Shown: positions 8,280 to 17,605, numbered from the stretch's first letter. The stretch: DNA of 64,000 bases from Rhizobium jaguaris (GCF_003627755.1 NZ_CP032694.1:4336501-4400500); one strand, 5' to 3'. Program-made: numbers and translations. Notes: a model not told the origin generated them from the sequence alone.

Positions 8280-9575
8280 TTAGCTCCTTTTGAGCTTTGC
8301 CTTCCCCTCGTCCACCAGCTTCTGCGCTGCTTCGGCAACCGTGATCTTGCCGAAAGCGAGCTGATCTGCGACCGGGCGCATGACGTTCTGGTCGAATTCG
8401 GTCGAGCCGAGCGGTGCGGGCACGGGATAGGCACCGACCTGATCCTTCAATAGATCGACATATTTCACCGTCTGCTGCTCGGTCGGATTGAGCGTCGGCA
8501 GGATGGCGGCGCGAACGGCCGGCGACATCGGCACGCCACGCTCGACGCCGAGAATCTTGCCGGCGTCGATATCATTGACGAAGAAGTCGATGAATTTCGC
8601 AGCGGCTTCGCCATTCTTGGTGGTGGCGCCGACGCTCCAGATCAGAGCGGGGCGGTAGTAGTGGCCGGAAGGACCATCCTTCTTTTCGCGCGGCAGAAGC
8701 GTGATGGCGAGCTTGCTTTTGACTACGAGCTGATAGCCGATGAGCTGGTTGGAATAGGCCATGCCCATGGCCGATTTGCCAAGCGCCAGGCTATTGCTCT
8801 CGATGACGTTCTGGTCGAGCGTCTGCACATCGGCGGAAACCGTACCGCCACGCTGGCGCAGATCTTCCCAATAGGCATACCATTCCTTGGCATCGTCGAC
8901 ACCGAAGCCGAGACCACCCTCGTCCGTGTAGAGGCTCTTGCCGCGCTGGCGCAGCCAGGCATCGAAGACATAGTTGTAGCGCGCGCCGTAAGGGCCGCCC
9001 CAATAGCTGCGCTTGCCGGACGCCTTGGTCATTTCCACCGCCAGATCGGCATATTCTGCCCAGGTCGTGGTTGAACCGGGCGGCGTCAGGCCGGCCTTCT
9101 TGAAGGCGTCCTCATCATAGAACAGCGCAAAGGAATTCAAACCGAGGCCGACGCCGTAGAGCTTGTTGTCGACTGTCGTCAGCTTCAGCATATCCTTGCC
9201 GAAACTGTCCACCTTCAGCGTCGAGGGCACGAACTGGTCGAGAGGCAGGCATGCGCCTCGCTTCGAATAGTCCGATATTGTGCTCGGCTCGAGCTGGAAG
9301 ACGTCGGAAATGTCCTGGCTGGCCATGGCCGTCGCGAGCTTGGTCCAGTAGCCGTCGCCGCTAATGCTTTCGCCGACAACGGAAATATCGGGATTCTTGG
9401 TGTGAAACAGCTCGGCGACAGCGACCGTACGCTTGTTACGATCGGCTGAACCCCACCATGTCGCCCGCAATCGCGTCGAGTCGGCGAAGGCGGGAAGTGA
9501 TCCGCCGGCACCGAAAGCAAGGCCTGCGGCGGCTCCGGCGGTTCCAATCATGAATGAACGGCGATTCATGCGCAT
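8280..9575 (-). CDS. Tat-exported sugar ABC transporter solute-binding protein (orphan)
   Basis: A 431-residue extracellular solute-binding protein family 1 member. The ATG at 9575 has AAGGAGGA six bases upstream. The N-terminus MRMNRRSFMIGTAGAAAGLA is a twin-arginine signal ending near LPAFA, so export is probably via Tat, already folded. It is clearly paralogous to the SBP at 19775-21061. Shared blocks include WWGS, the LRQRGKxLYT segment, ADVQxLDQ and LGVERGVP. No permease or ATPase is adjacent. It is divergent from a LacI-type regulator, and two inverted repeats lie in the shared promoter gap. Its transporter may be the complete importer at 21-26 kb. That is inference. Confidence 0.9.
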   Translation of the reverse strand: MRMNRRSFMIGTAGAAAGLAFGAGGSLPAFADSTRLRATWWGSADRNKRTVAVAELFHTKNPDISVVGESISGDGYWTKLATAMASQDISDVFQLEPSTISDYSKRGACLPLDQFVPSTLKVDSFGKDMLKLTTVDNKLYGVGLGLNSFALFYDEDAFKKAGLTPPGSTTTWAEYADLAVEMTKASGKRSYWGGPYGARYNYVFDAWLRQRGKSLYTDEGGLGFGVDDAKEWYAYWEDLRQRGGTVSADVQTLDQNVIESNSLALGKSAMGMAYSNQLIGYQLVVKSKLAITLLPREKKDGPSGHYYRPALIWSVGATTKNGEAAAKFIDFFVNDIDAGKILGVERGVPMSPAVRAAILPTLNPTEQQTVKYVDLLKDQVGAYPVPAPLGSTEFDQNVMRPVADQLAFGKITVAEAAQKLVDEGKAKLKRS

Positions 9576-9673
9576 GAGATTCCTCCTTCTCTTGCGATAC
9601 CCATGATTTGCTATCCGCGACGATCTCCCGACGCCTTCTGCGGATGCATTCCATATGAAGATATGCAATTTAT

Positions 9674-9714
9674 TTGCGGAGCGCAATAAACAATCTTTTT
9701 CTTGCAAATTTGCA
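9674..9714. promoter_or_regulatory. Candidate LacI-family operators in divergent promoter
   Basis: Two inverted repeats occupy the AT-rich gap between genes starting at 9575 (minus) and 9738 (plus). TTGCG-GAG-CGCAA lies at 9674-9686 and the perfect palindrome TGCAAATTTGCA at 9703-9714. They share the TTGC half-site and sit 23-35 bp upstream of the lacI-type start, so autoregulation plus control of the SBP gene is likely. Confidence 0.55.
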
Positions 9715-9737
9715 TGATTTTGCATAACTATTGCTGC

Positions 9738-10760
9738 ATGAGTGAAATTCGATCCAAACGCATCAGGCAAGCCGATATTGCTAGCAGGGCCGGCGTCTCC
9801 GTCTCGACGGTGTCGCGGGTACTGACCAATGAGCCTGGGATCAGCGACGCGATCCGCCAACACATCTTCAAGGTTGCGAGTGACCTCGGCTATCCCCTGA
9901 AACAGGCCGCGGAAACCATGTCGGCCGCGCTGGCGTTGATCGCCAGCGACAGCGTCACGGGCGGCCTGAGCGTCTTCTACGAAGGCATTGTCGAGGGCCT
10001 GCGCGCCGAAGCGGCCGAACGCGGCATGCCGTTCGACATCCGTCTCGTCCGCGAAGCGAGGACGGCGCCGGACAATGTCAGAGAGTATCTCCAGACGGCG
10101 GGAGCCGAGGGTCTGTTTCTCGTCGGTATCGACCCCTCCGACGAGCTGCGCATCTGGCTGGAGGACAGCGGCACGCCGGTCGTGCTCGTCAACGGTACCG
10201 ATTCAAGACTGCGCTTCGACGGCGTCTCCCCCTCGAATTTCTTTGGCGCCTATGCGGCGACCCGCCGGCTGATCGACGCCGGCCATCGCCGCATCCTGCA
10301 TCTGACCGGTTCGCATCGCCAGACCATTCTCGAGCGCATCCGTGGCTTTGAAGCAGCGATTGCTTCCGTCGAGGGTGGTGAGGGCCGGCTTGTCCCGCTG
10401 ACGTTCCGAGGCAGTGCCAGCGCCGAAGCCCATGCCGCCACCATCGCCGCCCTAGCAGAGGATCGCAGCTTTACCGCGGCCTTCTGCATGAACGATTTCG
10501 TCGCGGTCGGCGTGCTCGAAGCGATCATGGAAACCGGTCTGCGCGTGCCGGATGATTTTGCCATAGTCGGCTTCGACGATCTGCCGTGCGCGCTGATGAC
10601 CAATCCGCGCCTGGCCACCATGCGCGTCGACCGCGTCGCCATCGGACGCGAAGCCATTGGCGTGATGACCGCCCGCTTCCGCAATCGCGAGGCGCCCGCG
10701 CGCCAAGTTTGCCATGCCGTCGTACCCGTCCCCGGCGGTACCCTCCCGCCCGAAACCTGA
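9738..10760 (+). CDS. LacI family transcriptional regulator
   Basis: A 340-residue repressor. The N-terminal LacI helix-turn-helix (ADIASRAGVSVSTVSRVL, about residues 10-27) and hinge helix are followed by a periplasmic-binding-protein-like sugar sensor domain. The ATG at 9738 (MSEIRSKRI) places the HTH at the usual distance; an ATG 12 codons upstream would add an unusual hydrophobic leader. It is divergent from the Tat-type SBP gene and upstream of a DUF2264 gene and a dehydrogenase gene on its own strand, so it probably controls both directions through the TTGC palindromes at 9674-9714. The inducer is unknown, presumably a sugar. Confidence 0.93.
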   Translation: MSEIRSKRIRQADIASRAGVSVSTVSRVLTNEPGISDAIRQHIFKVASDLGYPLKQAAETMSAALALIASDSVTGGLSVFYEGIVEGLRAEAAERGMPFDIRLVREARTAPDNVREYLQTAGAEGLFLVGIDPSDELRIWLEDSGTPVVLVNGTDSRLRFDGVSPSNFFGAYAATRRLIDAGHRRILHLTGSHRQTILERIRGFEAAIASVEGGEGRLVPLTFRGSASAEAHAATIAALAEDRSFTAAFCMNDFVAVGVLEAIMETGLRVPDDFAIVGFDDLPCALMTNPRLATMRVDRVAIGREAIGVMTARFRNREAPARQVCHAVVPVPGGTLPPET

Positions 10761-10802
10761 TCCCGCATCTTTAGCGGCAACGACCGAAGAAGAGCCAGAC
10801 CG

Positions 10803-12659
10803 ATGACCTACGACCCCGCCAGCACCAACCCGCTCGCCGGCAATCCGCTGGAAAACCGCACCGATATGCGCCGCGCGCTGATCGACCTGTTCTATCCACT
10901 TCTGCCTTATTTTTCGAAGGGCAATGCCCGCGTTCGCATCGATGCCGCCGGCGCGCATTTCGATCGCGCCGCCGCCGATCTCGAGGGTTTTGCGCGTCCG
11001 CTCTGGGGCCTCGCGCCGCTCGGCGCTGGCGGCGGCGACTTTGCGCATTGGGCGCGCTATGCCGAAGGGATCGCCAATGGCGTCGATCCCAGCCATCCGG
11101 AATATTGGGGTACCGTCAACGGCCGCGATCAGCGCATGGTCGAACTCGCCGCCCTCGGTTTTGCGCTTGCCCTGGTGCCGGACAAGATCTGGGAGCCGCT
11201 CGATAACAGGGCCCGCAGCAATCTCATCGCCTACCTCAAGCATGCGCGCACCTTCGACTATGCCGACAACAATTGGAAATTCTTCCGTGTCCTCGTGGAT
11301 ATCGCCCTCGACCGGCTCGGCGCTGAGTTCGATCGCAGGCTGACGGAGGACTACCTCAGGGAATTGGACGGACTTTATATCGCCGATGGCTGGTATCGCG
11401 ACGGCAATGTCCGGCGCATCGATCATTACATACCCTTCGCCGTGCATTTCTACGGGTTGATCTATTCCAAGCTCGTCGACGACGACCGCGCCAAGCGCTA
11501 CCGCGAACGCGCAGTCCTGTTTGCCAAAGATTTCCGCCACTGGTTCGCGCCTGACGGCGCCACCGTGCCCTTCGGCCGGAGCCTGACCTATCGCTTCGCC
11601 TGCGCCGGCTTCTGGTCGGCGCTCGCCTTTGCCGATGTCGAGGCGCTCCCCTGGGGCGAGATCAAGGGGCTTTGCCTGCGCCACCTGCGCTGGTGGGCCG
11701 ACAAGCCGATCGCCAATCGCGACGGCACACTGCCGATCGGCTACGGCTATCCCAACCTCCTGATGTCGGAAAACTATAATTCCGCCGGCTCCCCCTACTG
11801 GGCCTTCAAGGCCTTCCTGCCGCTGGCCCTCCCCGAGACGCATCCCTTCTGGACCGCCGAGGAAAAGCCGCCGGTCACTGAGCCTGCAATCGTGCCGCTC
11901 AAGCATCCCGGCATGGTGATGATGCATGGCAAAGCGGATGTCGTGGCGCTGTCTTCCGGCCAGGAAAACCTGCAGATGCGCTTCGGCCCGGAGAAATACG
12001 CCAAATTCGCCTATTCCGCCCGCTATGGATTCAGCGTCGAAAGTGATGAGCGCGCCTTTGCCGGCGGCGCCTTCGACAGCATGCTCGCCTTCAGCGACGA
12101 TGGCCTGCATTACCGCGTCCGTGAGTCCAATGGAGAGGCGAAGCTCGCCGGCGATACCCTCTACGCCAAGTGGTCTCCCTGGCCCGATGTCACCGTCGAA
12201 ACCTGGCTAATCCCCGCAGCACCCTGGCATGTCCGCCTGCACAAGATCGTCACGCCGCGGCCGCTGCAGACCGCCGAAGGTGGCTTTGCCATTGCCCGGC
12301 GGGATTTCGAGGCCGATACGCTCTCCTCGCAGAAAGGCGCGGCCTACGTCGTCGGCGAGACGGATTTCAGCGGCATTCTCGATCTCGGCTCGACTGTCCC
12401 GCGCGAAGGCCTGGCGCAAAAAGCGCCGCCGAACACCAATCTGATCGTCGCAAAAACGTTGGTGCCACAGTTGCGCGCTGCGATTCCCGCGGGCGAAACC
12501 ATTCTCGTTTCCGCCATCCTCGCCGAGCACGATCCCGCCGCCGTCTCCAGCGCCTGGACGAAGCCGCCGGCAAAACCTGATATCGATGCCTTGCGCGCGC
12601 TGATCGCCGAAAAGGGCGTCACCGTCAGCGCCATCGAAGCGCCGGGACGGCTGGCATGA
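10803..12659 (+). CDS. DUF2264 domain-containing protein
   Basis: A 618-residue cytoplasmic protein without signal peptide or membrane segments. The N-terminal part (about 1-370) has the DUF2264 pattern: PLWGLAPLGAGG, WYRDGNVRRIDHYIPFAVHF and MSENYNSAGSPYWAFKAFL. These resemble alpha/alpha-barrel glycoside hydrolases or lyases, and the rest is beta-rich. In other bacteria DUF2264 genes are associated with polysaccharide or uronide use; biochemical data are sparse. It overlaps the next dehydrogenase gene by four bases and follows the LacI gene. Processing of an imported oligosaccharide or uronide is a reasonable guess, nothing more. Confidence 0.85.
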   Translation: MTYDPASTNPLAGNPLENRTDMRRALIDLFYPLLPYFSKGNARVRIDAAGAHFDRAAADLEGFARPLWGLAPLGAGGGDFAHWARYAEGIANGVDPSHPEYWGTVNGRDQRMVELAALGFALALVPDKIWEPLDNRARSNLIAYLKHARTFDYADNNWKFFRVLVDIALDRLGAEFDRRLTEDYLRELDGLYIADGWYRDGNVRRIDHYIPFAVHFYGLIYSKLVDDDRAKRYRERAVLFAKDFRHWFAPDGATVPFGRSLTYRFACAGFWSALAFADVEALPWGEIKGLCLRHLRWWADKPIANRDGTLPIGYGYPNLLMSENYNSAGSPYWAFKAFLPLALPETHPFWTAEEKPPVTEPAIVPLKHPGMVMMHGKADVVALSSGQENLQMRFGPEKYAKFAYSARYGFSVESDERAFAGGAFDSMLAFSDDGLHYRVRESNGEAKLAGDTLYAKWSPWPDVTVETWLIPAAPWHVRLHKIVTPRPLQTAEGGFAIARRDFEADTLSSQKGAAYVVGETDFSGILDLGSTVPREGLAQKAPPNTNLIVAKTLVPQLRAAIPAGETILVSAILAEHDPAAVSSAWTKPPAKPDIDALRALIAEKGVTVSAIEAPGRLA

Positions 12660-13681
12660 CACCACCTGCTTCCAATCGGCCCGCCATCGCCTTCGCCATG
12701 ATGCCGTCGCGCACGCAGCATGTCCTGACATCGGAACTAGTCCAGCAGCTCGATACGGTCGGCCGCGTCCTCGATGCCGCGCCTATGGAGCGCTTTGACG
12801 ACGAAAGAGCAAGAAAGCTGCTTGCCGAGACGGAGATACTGATCACCTCTTGGGGTTCGCCGCACATAGACGCCGCGGTGCTGGCGCAGGCACCGCATCT
12901 AAAACTGGTGGCGCATGCGGCCGGTACTGTGAAGGGCCTGATCGAGGACAGCCTTTTCAACAAAGGCATATCGGTAAGCCACGCGGCGCAGGCGAATGCC
13001 CTGCCGGTCGCCGAATTCACCCTTGCCGCCATCATCTTTGCAGGCAAACAGGTCTTCCGCTTTCGCGATGCCTATGTCGCCGACCGTCACCGCGGCCGCA
13101 CGCAGTCGATGCAAAGCCAGGCGATCGGCAACTATGGCCGAACAATCGGCATCATCGGCGGATCCCGCATCGGCCGGCGGGTGATCGAACTGCTGGCGCC
13201 GTTCGATTACAAGATCCTGCTCTGCGATCCGATGGTCGGCGAGGCGGAGGCACGGCGCCTCGGCGTCGAAAAGACTGAACTCGACGGCTTGATGGCCCGC
13301 GCCGACATCGTTTCGCTGCACGCCCCTTCGCTACCCGCGACACGGCATATGATCCGCGACCACCACCTGTCGCTGATGAAGCAAGGCGCGACCTTCATCA
13401 ACACGGCGCGCGGCGCACTGGTCGATGAGGAGGCACTGCTCGTGACGCTGAAAACCGGCCGCATCGACGCGATCATCGACGTCACCGATCCCGAAATCCC
13501 GGAGGCAAGCTCCGCCTTCTACGAGCTGCCGAATGTCTTCCTGACGCCGCATATCGCCGGCGCAGTCGGCCTAGAGCGCACTCGCCTTGGCGAGATGGCG
13601 GTCGACGAGGTCATCCGCTTCATCGAGGGCAAGCCCCTGCTCTACGAAATCCGCCGCGACGACCTGGCACGCATGGCGTAA
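12656..13681 (+). CDS. D-isomer-specific 2-hydroxyacid dehydrogenase family protein
   Basis: A 341-residue NAD(P)-dependent dehydrogenase. It has the Rossmann motif GIIGGSRIGRRVIELL (about 163-178) and the family's catalytic triad region: Arg in INTARGALVDEEAL, Glu in DVTDPEIPE, and His in LTPHIAG. Such enzymes reduce 2-keto acids or oxidise D-2-hydroxyacids. Translation is coupled to the DUF2264 gene through an ATGA overlap, which suggests that the two act in one pathway under the upstream LacI regulator. The substrate cannot be read from the sequence. Confidence 0.9.
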   Translation: MTPPASNRPAIAFAMMPSRTQHVLTSELVQQLDTVGRVLDAAPMERFDDERARKLLAETEILITSWGSPHIDAAVLAQAPHLKLVAHAAGTVKGLIEDSLFNKGISVSHAAQANALPVAEFTLAAIIFAGKQVFRFRDAYVADRHRGRTQSMQSQAIGNYGRTIGIIGGSRIGRRVIELLAPFDYKILLCDPMVGEAEARRLGVEKTELDGLMARADIVSLHAPSLPATRHMIRDHHLSLMKQGATFINTARGALVDEEALLVTLKTGRIDAIIDVTDPEIPEASSAFYELPNVFLTPHIAGAVGLERTRLGEMAVDEVIRFIEGKPLLYEIRRDDLARMA

Positions 13682-13889
13682 AGCCTCGGAATCATCACCA
13701 AACCGCCCCATTTCGGCACGCGCGGAAAACCCGTTTTTAATCATTCTGGGCTAGCAATCTCTTTGCGCATGCTCCCCAAGATTTCGGCTTCGAATTTTTG
13801 GAAGGACCATGCGCCAACAAGTTGTTGCCGCGTTCTATTCGCGTCCACAAGACGCGCGGCGCAGCAATGAAGAGGCTCAGGTTCTAGTT

Positions 13890-14477
13890 ATGCGTACCCG
13901 TATCCTATCCATCGCAGCTGTACTGCTGCTTGCAGTGTTGGCAGGCTGCGCCACGGCTCCGTCCCATACCCGCAATGTCTGCGCGATCTTCGATCAGCGC
14001 GACGGCTGGTTCAATAATTGGCAGCGCGCCGCCGAGCGCACGGAGCGGGAATACGGTGTGCCCGTGCCGATCCTGATGGCGACGATCTATGCCGAATCCG
14101 GCTTCCAGCCGCGCGCCCGGCCGCCGCGCAGGAAGCTGCTCGGCTTCATTCCTTGGACGCGGCCGTCGAGCGCCTACGGCTATTCCCAGGCCCTTGACGG
14201 CGCCTGGGATCACTATCAGCGAGACACAGGCCGCTGGGGCGCAAGCCGGACCAACTTCGCTGACGCGATCGAATTCATCGGCTGGTATCACGCCCAGAGC
14301 CATGAGCGGAACGGCATCGCACTGAACGATCCCTATAATCTTTACCTGGCTTATTATGTCGGCTGGAAGGGCTATCAGCAGGGAGCCTGGCGTGGCAATG
14401 CCGAGCTGCAGCGCACGGCACAGAAGGTCGCCAGCATGTCGGCCCTCTATGCCTCGCAGTTGCGCAATTGCAATTGA
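13890..14477 (+). CDS. Lytic transglycosylase-like lipoprotein
   Basis: A 195-residue predicted lipoprotein. MRTRILSIAAVLLLAVLAGC is a type II signal with lipobox LAGC, so the mature N-terminal Cys should be lipidated. The body has the SLT/lysozyme-like pattern: PILMATIYAESGFQPRARP with the likely catalytic Glu, PSSAYGYSQALDGAWDHYQ, and a C-terminal YNLYLAYYVGWKGYQ. It probably trims peptidoglycan at the envelope. An ATG at 13809 has a better ribosome site (GGAAGGACC) but would add 27 polar residues before the signal peptide, so 13890 is preferred. It lies alone, convergent with the next gene. Confidence 0.83.
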   Translation: MRTRILSIAAVLLLAVLAGCATAPSHTRNVCAIFDQRDGWFNNWQRAAERTEREYGVPVPILMATIYAESGFQPRARPPRRKLLGFIPWTRPSSAYGYSQALDGAWDHYQRDTGRWGASRTNFADAIEFIGWYHAQSHERNGIALNDPYNLYLAYYVGWKGYQQGAWRGNAELQRTAQKVASMSALYASQLRNCN

Positions 14478-14498
14478 GCCGACGCTCAAGGCAAGCTG

Positions 14499-15761
14499 CT
14501 AAGGCCGCGCCTCGAGCAAGTTGAGCCCCTCATCCTGACCCCAGATATCGGCGATCGATACCTGCTGGCCGCTTCGGCTGCTTTCCAGCGCTGCAATGCC
14601 GCAGAGAACCGAGAGCGCGCCTGCGCGGGAGCCCGCGCGCTGTCTCAATTCGTCATTCGGCCCGGACCGCAGCAGCATGTTGCGCAACCGGTCGTCGCCG
14701 CCATAGTGGCCACCCGAGGAATAGGGCACCCAGATGCGCTCGACGTCGCCGAAATTCTTCATGACGACGATCTCGTCGGCAGGCGGCGTCGTCCAATGCT
14801 GTTTTTCGTATTGGCGCAGCTCGATACGGCCCTTGTGGCCATTGAAGGCGATATGGTGGCCCTCGATCGGCATGTAGGTGTTCAGCGAATAGGAAACATT
14901 GACACCGTTGCGGTAACGGATCGAAGCGACCATCGTATCGGGAATATCGATGTCTTCGCGGAAGACGCAGGCGTCGCGGACATAACCATCGACCGTCGAG
15001 GGCTCTTCATAGAGGCTTTCGAGCAGCGGTGTGGCGCTGATGTCGAGATAATAATCGCACTCGTCTTTGTACCTGCAGGTGCGACAGCGCTCGCCGCGGA
15101 AAGGGCCTTTGCGGCCGTAATGCTTGAGATCGGCAAAGGCGGACACCGTTTCCGGATCGGAATCGAGATACCAGTTCAGAAGGTCGAAATGGTGCGTCGC
15201 CTTGTGAACGAAGAGACTGCCGGAATTTTCGACAAAAGCATGCCAGCGCCGAAAATAGTCGGCGCCGTGACTGGTATCGAGATACCAATGAAAATCGACC
15301 GAGGTGACATCGCCGATGACGCCGGAATTGATGAGTTCCTTGATCTTCGCTGCTGTCGGCGCGAAGCGATAGTTGAAGGACACGTCGACCCGCTTGCCCG
15401 TCCGTGCCTCGGCGTTGAGGATGCGTTTGATCTTGTCGACCGTCGTCGTCATCGGCTTTTCGCTGATGACATTGGCGCCGGCTTCCAGCGCCTTGACGAT
15501 CAGATCGTCATGGGTTGAATCGCGGGTGCAGATGATGACGAGATCCGGCTTTTCGACCCGCAGCAGCTCGTCGAAATCGGTATAGACGGGCACCGAGGCG
15601 CCGATATACTCCAGCGCGCGCTTGGCCCGCATCGCGTTGAGATCACAAACGGCGACCAGCTCGACCTCATTGTTCCAGCGCTCGACCAGATCCTTGCCCC
15701 ACATGGTGGCGCCGCGATTGCCCGTGCCGACCAGGGCATAGCGTTTCTTCGATGACGGCAT
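14499..15761 (-). CDS. Gfo/Idh/MocA family oxidoreductase
   Basis: A 420-residue NAD(P)-dependent sugar or inositol oxidoreductase. The N-terminal Rossmann motif is VGTGNRGATM and the family EKP signature is in VISEKPMTTT (about residues 93-102). The C-terminal domain contains a Cys-rich insert, CRTCRYKDECDYYL (about 228-241), seen in a subset of family members and possibly metal-binding. GGAGGAACAA precedes the ATG at 15761. It follows the MLE-like gene across a palindromic repeat and probably belongs to the minus-strand group under TetR-type palindromes at 18807-18840. Substrate unknown. Confidence 0.88.
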   Translation of the reverse strand: MPSSKKRYALVGTGNRGATMWGKDLVERWNNEVELVAVCDLNAMRAKRALEYIGASVPVYTDFDELLRVEKPDLVIICTRDSTHDDLIVKALEAGANVISEKPMTTTVDKIKRILNAEARTGKRVDVSFNYRFAPTAAKIKELINSGVIGDVTSVDFHWYLDTSHGADYFRRWHAFVENSGSLFVHKATHHFDLLNWYLDSDPETVSAFADLKHYGRKGPFRGERCRTCRYKDECDYYLDISATPLLESLYEEPSTVDGYVRDACVFREDIDIPDTMVASIRYRNGVNVSYSLNTYMPIEGHHIAFNGHKGRIELRQYEKQHWTTPPADEIVVMKNFGDVERIWVPYSSGGHYGGDDRLRNMLLRSGPNDELRQRAGSRAGALSVLCGIAALESSRSGQQVSIADIWGQDEGLNLLEARP

Positions 15762-15784
15762 TTGTTCCTCCAGAGTCTGGTTTT

Positions 15785-15918
15785 TCCTTCTCCCCTCGGG
15801 GAGAAGGTGCCCGAAGGGCGGATGAGGGGGAGCGCGGCAGATTCGAGGGCAGCCTTACGGTGCAATGCCCCCTCAACCCGCGCTACGCGCGACCTTCTCC
15901 CCGGTGGGGAGAAGGTGA
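15785..15918. repeat. Palindromic repeat pair (TTCTCCCC...GGGGAGAAGG type)
   Basis: Two inverted modules face each other: CCTTCTCCCCTCGGGGAGAAGG with GGGCGGATGAGGGGG at 15785-15832, and CCCCCTCAACCCGCG with CCTTCTCCCCGGTGGGGAGAAGG at 15868-15916. This is a different variant from the CTCCCCGC modules. The right-hand module runs into the 3' end of the neighbouring gene (stop at 15883-15885) and encodes its last residues. Confidence 0.75.
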
Positions 15919-17334
15919 GTAAGACGTCTCCATCGCGCTCCAGTCCGGCTCGATCGACGAACCGAGGCCGATCGCGCCGATGACCGAACCGATGGCAATC
16001 CTCCCACCCTCGATCTTCAGCCGCGTCCGCCCGTCGCGAACGGCGTAAAGATCGGAATGAGCCTGTGCGAAAGCCGCTTGCTCAGTCTCGGGTGCACCGG
16101 CCATGCCGTCGACATAGTGGTGGCCGTTGCGCTCGATATGGGTCATGCCGATCAGCGAGGCGAGCGCCAGATCCTGTTGTACGGCGAGGCCGCCCTGCGT
16201 TGTCAGGTCCTCCGCCGACATGAAATAGGCTGTGCCGTCCTCGGCGCTCCACTTGGCGACACGCGCCCGGTTCAGCAGCGAACGGTAGAAGCCCTTGCAG
16301 GATTTAGAGGAGATGCCGGTATAACCAAGCCGTCTGGCCGTGACGAAGGCGTTGATATCGGCGTCGGATTCATCGATCTCGACCGGCTTGAACGCCCCAA
16401 GCGCTCCTACGGGCTTTTCGAAGGCATGCGCACGGGCAATCGGCTGCTCGACAAACAGGATCGAAGCCGCAAAACGGGCGAGCCGCGGCTCAGCCTGGAT
16501 GCGCGCCAGCAGATCGGCGACCGCTTCGGCGGAAACAAATTGCTCGTTGCCATCGAGCGTCACGGAATAGGCCGGCATCTTGGCATTGATGACAGCAGCA
16601 ATGTGGCAAAGCCGGTCGATATCGGCATTGGGAACACCCGATACCTTCACCTTGAAAAAGGTCAGGCCATAGGCGTCGATGGCCTCTTCGAAACTTTCCG
16701 GCAGGCCGTCGTTCAGACGGTCGGCAGCCGGGATGTCGCTCGTCCTGATGGCATCGACCAGACCGACCGTGTGGCGCGCTGCAAGGCTCGCGGCCGGCGC
16801 CAATCCCGAGAGGAACCTCGGCAGGTCGAAACCTGCCAGATCGGGCGCCGTCGATGCATCGATGCCGGGACGATTGGCCCTGATCGCCTGTTCGACCGGC
16901 AGCCCTTCCAGCCGGCAGAGCGCATCGAGGACCGCCCGGTTAGCGAGCGCCAAGCCGAAGGACGCGACCAGGCCGTTCAGCATCTCGGCCGCGGCCCGCG
17001 CATGGTGGGTTGCTTCGACGGCGGAATGCAACGAGAAAGCCGTGCCCAACCCCGCGCATTTCAAGGCGTCCAGCGCCAGCGCCAGCGAGCGGCGAAGCTG
17101 GTTTTCATTGTCGGCGTTGGAGAGCTCGGGCGATTTGTCGAACCATTTCGGCACCATCAGCTCTGCTGCCATGCCGCTCGCCGAGCCGCCGCGATTGTCT
17201 TCGATGCGGACACGCAGAAAAATCTGCCGCGCCTCCCGCAGCGTCGCCGCGCCGAACCGAAAAGGAAGCCGCAATGTCACCGGCCGCTCATAGGTCTCGG
17301 CCTCGACAAGTCTGATCTTCAAGGGGTCGATCAT
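15883..17334 (-). CDS. MLE/mandelate racemase-like enolase superfamily protein
   Basis: A 483-residue protein, longer than typical (about 370-400). The catalytic barrel shows FFKVKVSG (KxK), LDGNEQF (Asp), ILFVEQPIA (Glu), VEIDESDAD and GISSKSCKG (Lys), matching the muconate-lactonizing/epimerase subgroup. The N-terminus MIDPLKIRLVEAETYERP has the capping domain start. The last dozen residues, including SPSPHRGEGRA, are read from the palindromic repeat at 15868-15916, so the original end was probably slightly upstream. It lies between two Gfo/Idh/MocA genes on the same strand. It probably isomerises or dehydrates a sugar-derived acid, but the exact reaction is unknown. Confidence 0.8.
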   Translation of the reverse strand: MIDPLKIRLVEAETYERPVTLRLPFRFGAATLREARQIFLRVRIEDNRGGSASGMAAELMVPKWFDKSPELSNADNENQLRRSLALALDALKCAGLGTAFSLHSAVEATHHARAAAEMLNGLVASFGLALANRAVLDALCRLEGLPVEQAIRANRPGIDASTAPDLAGFDLPRFLSGLAPAASLAARHTVGLVDAIRTSDIPAADRLNDGLPESFEEAIDAYGLTFFKVKVSGVPNADIDRLCHIAAVINAKMPAYSVTLDGNEQFVSAEAVADLLARIQAEPRLARFAASILFVEQPIARAHAFEKPVGALGAFKPVEIDESDADINAFVTARRLGYTGISSKSCKGFYRSLLNRARVAKWSAEDGTAYFMSAEDLTTQGGLAVQQDLALASLIGMTHIERNGHHYVDGMAGAPETEQAAFAQAHSDLYAVRDGRTRLKIEGGRIAIGSVIGAIGLGSSIEPDWSAMETSYSPSPHRGEGRA

Positions 17335-17389
17335 GGCTTCAGACGGCTCCTGTGATTGTCAGGCGAGTCCGCCCATGCCGCTTCTGCGT

Positions 17390-17546
17390 GCCTGGCCCCT
17401 CACCCCAGCCCTCTCCCCGCAAGCGGGGAGAGGGAGCTCTATCCTGCCAAAAGCAATCTTCCGCGAAAAACGCGAGCGGTTGCTTTGCTCCGTCGTCCCC
17501 TCTCCCCGCACAGGCGGGGAGAGGGCTAGGGTGAGGGGCCAGGCGC
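17390..17546. repeat. Palindromic intergenic repeat (RIME-like), two inverted modules
   Basis: The left module reads CCTGGCCCCTCACCCCAGCC then CTCCCCGCAAGCGGGGAG. The right is CTCCCCGCACAGGCGGGGAG followed by GGTGAGGGGCCAGG. Outer ends are inverted, as at 1168-1312 and 41318-41466. It fills most of the 271-bp gap between two minus-strand genes that are otherwise likely co-transcribed. Confidence 0.8.
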
Positions 17547-17605
17547 GTAGATGCGACACCCACGGGATATCCTGACCATCCCATTGCTTCAGGAGCTACC
17601 ATCCT

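Noticed and set aside
8280..9863. N-terminal extension of the orphan SBP to 9863
   Set aside because: It would run through the divergent lacI start and its operators. The Tat signal and a strong ribosome site mark the start at 9575.
10452..12110. Long minus-strand open frame opposite the LacI and DUF2264 genes
   Set aside because: It crosses two well-supported plus-strand genes and has no ribosome site or domain features.
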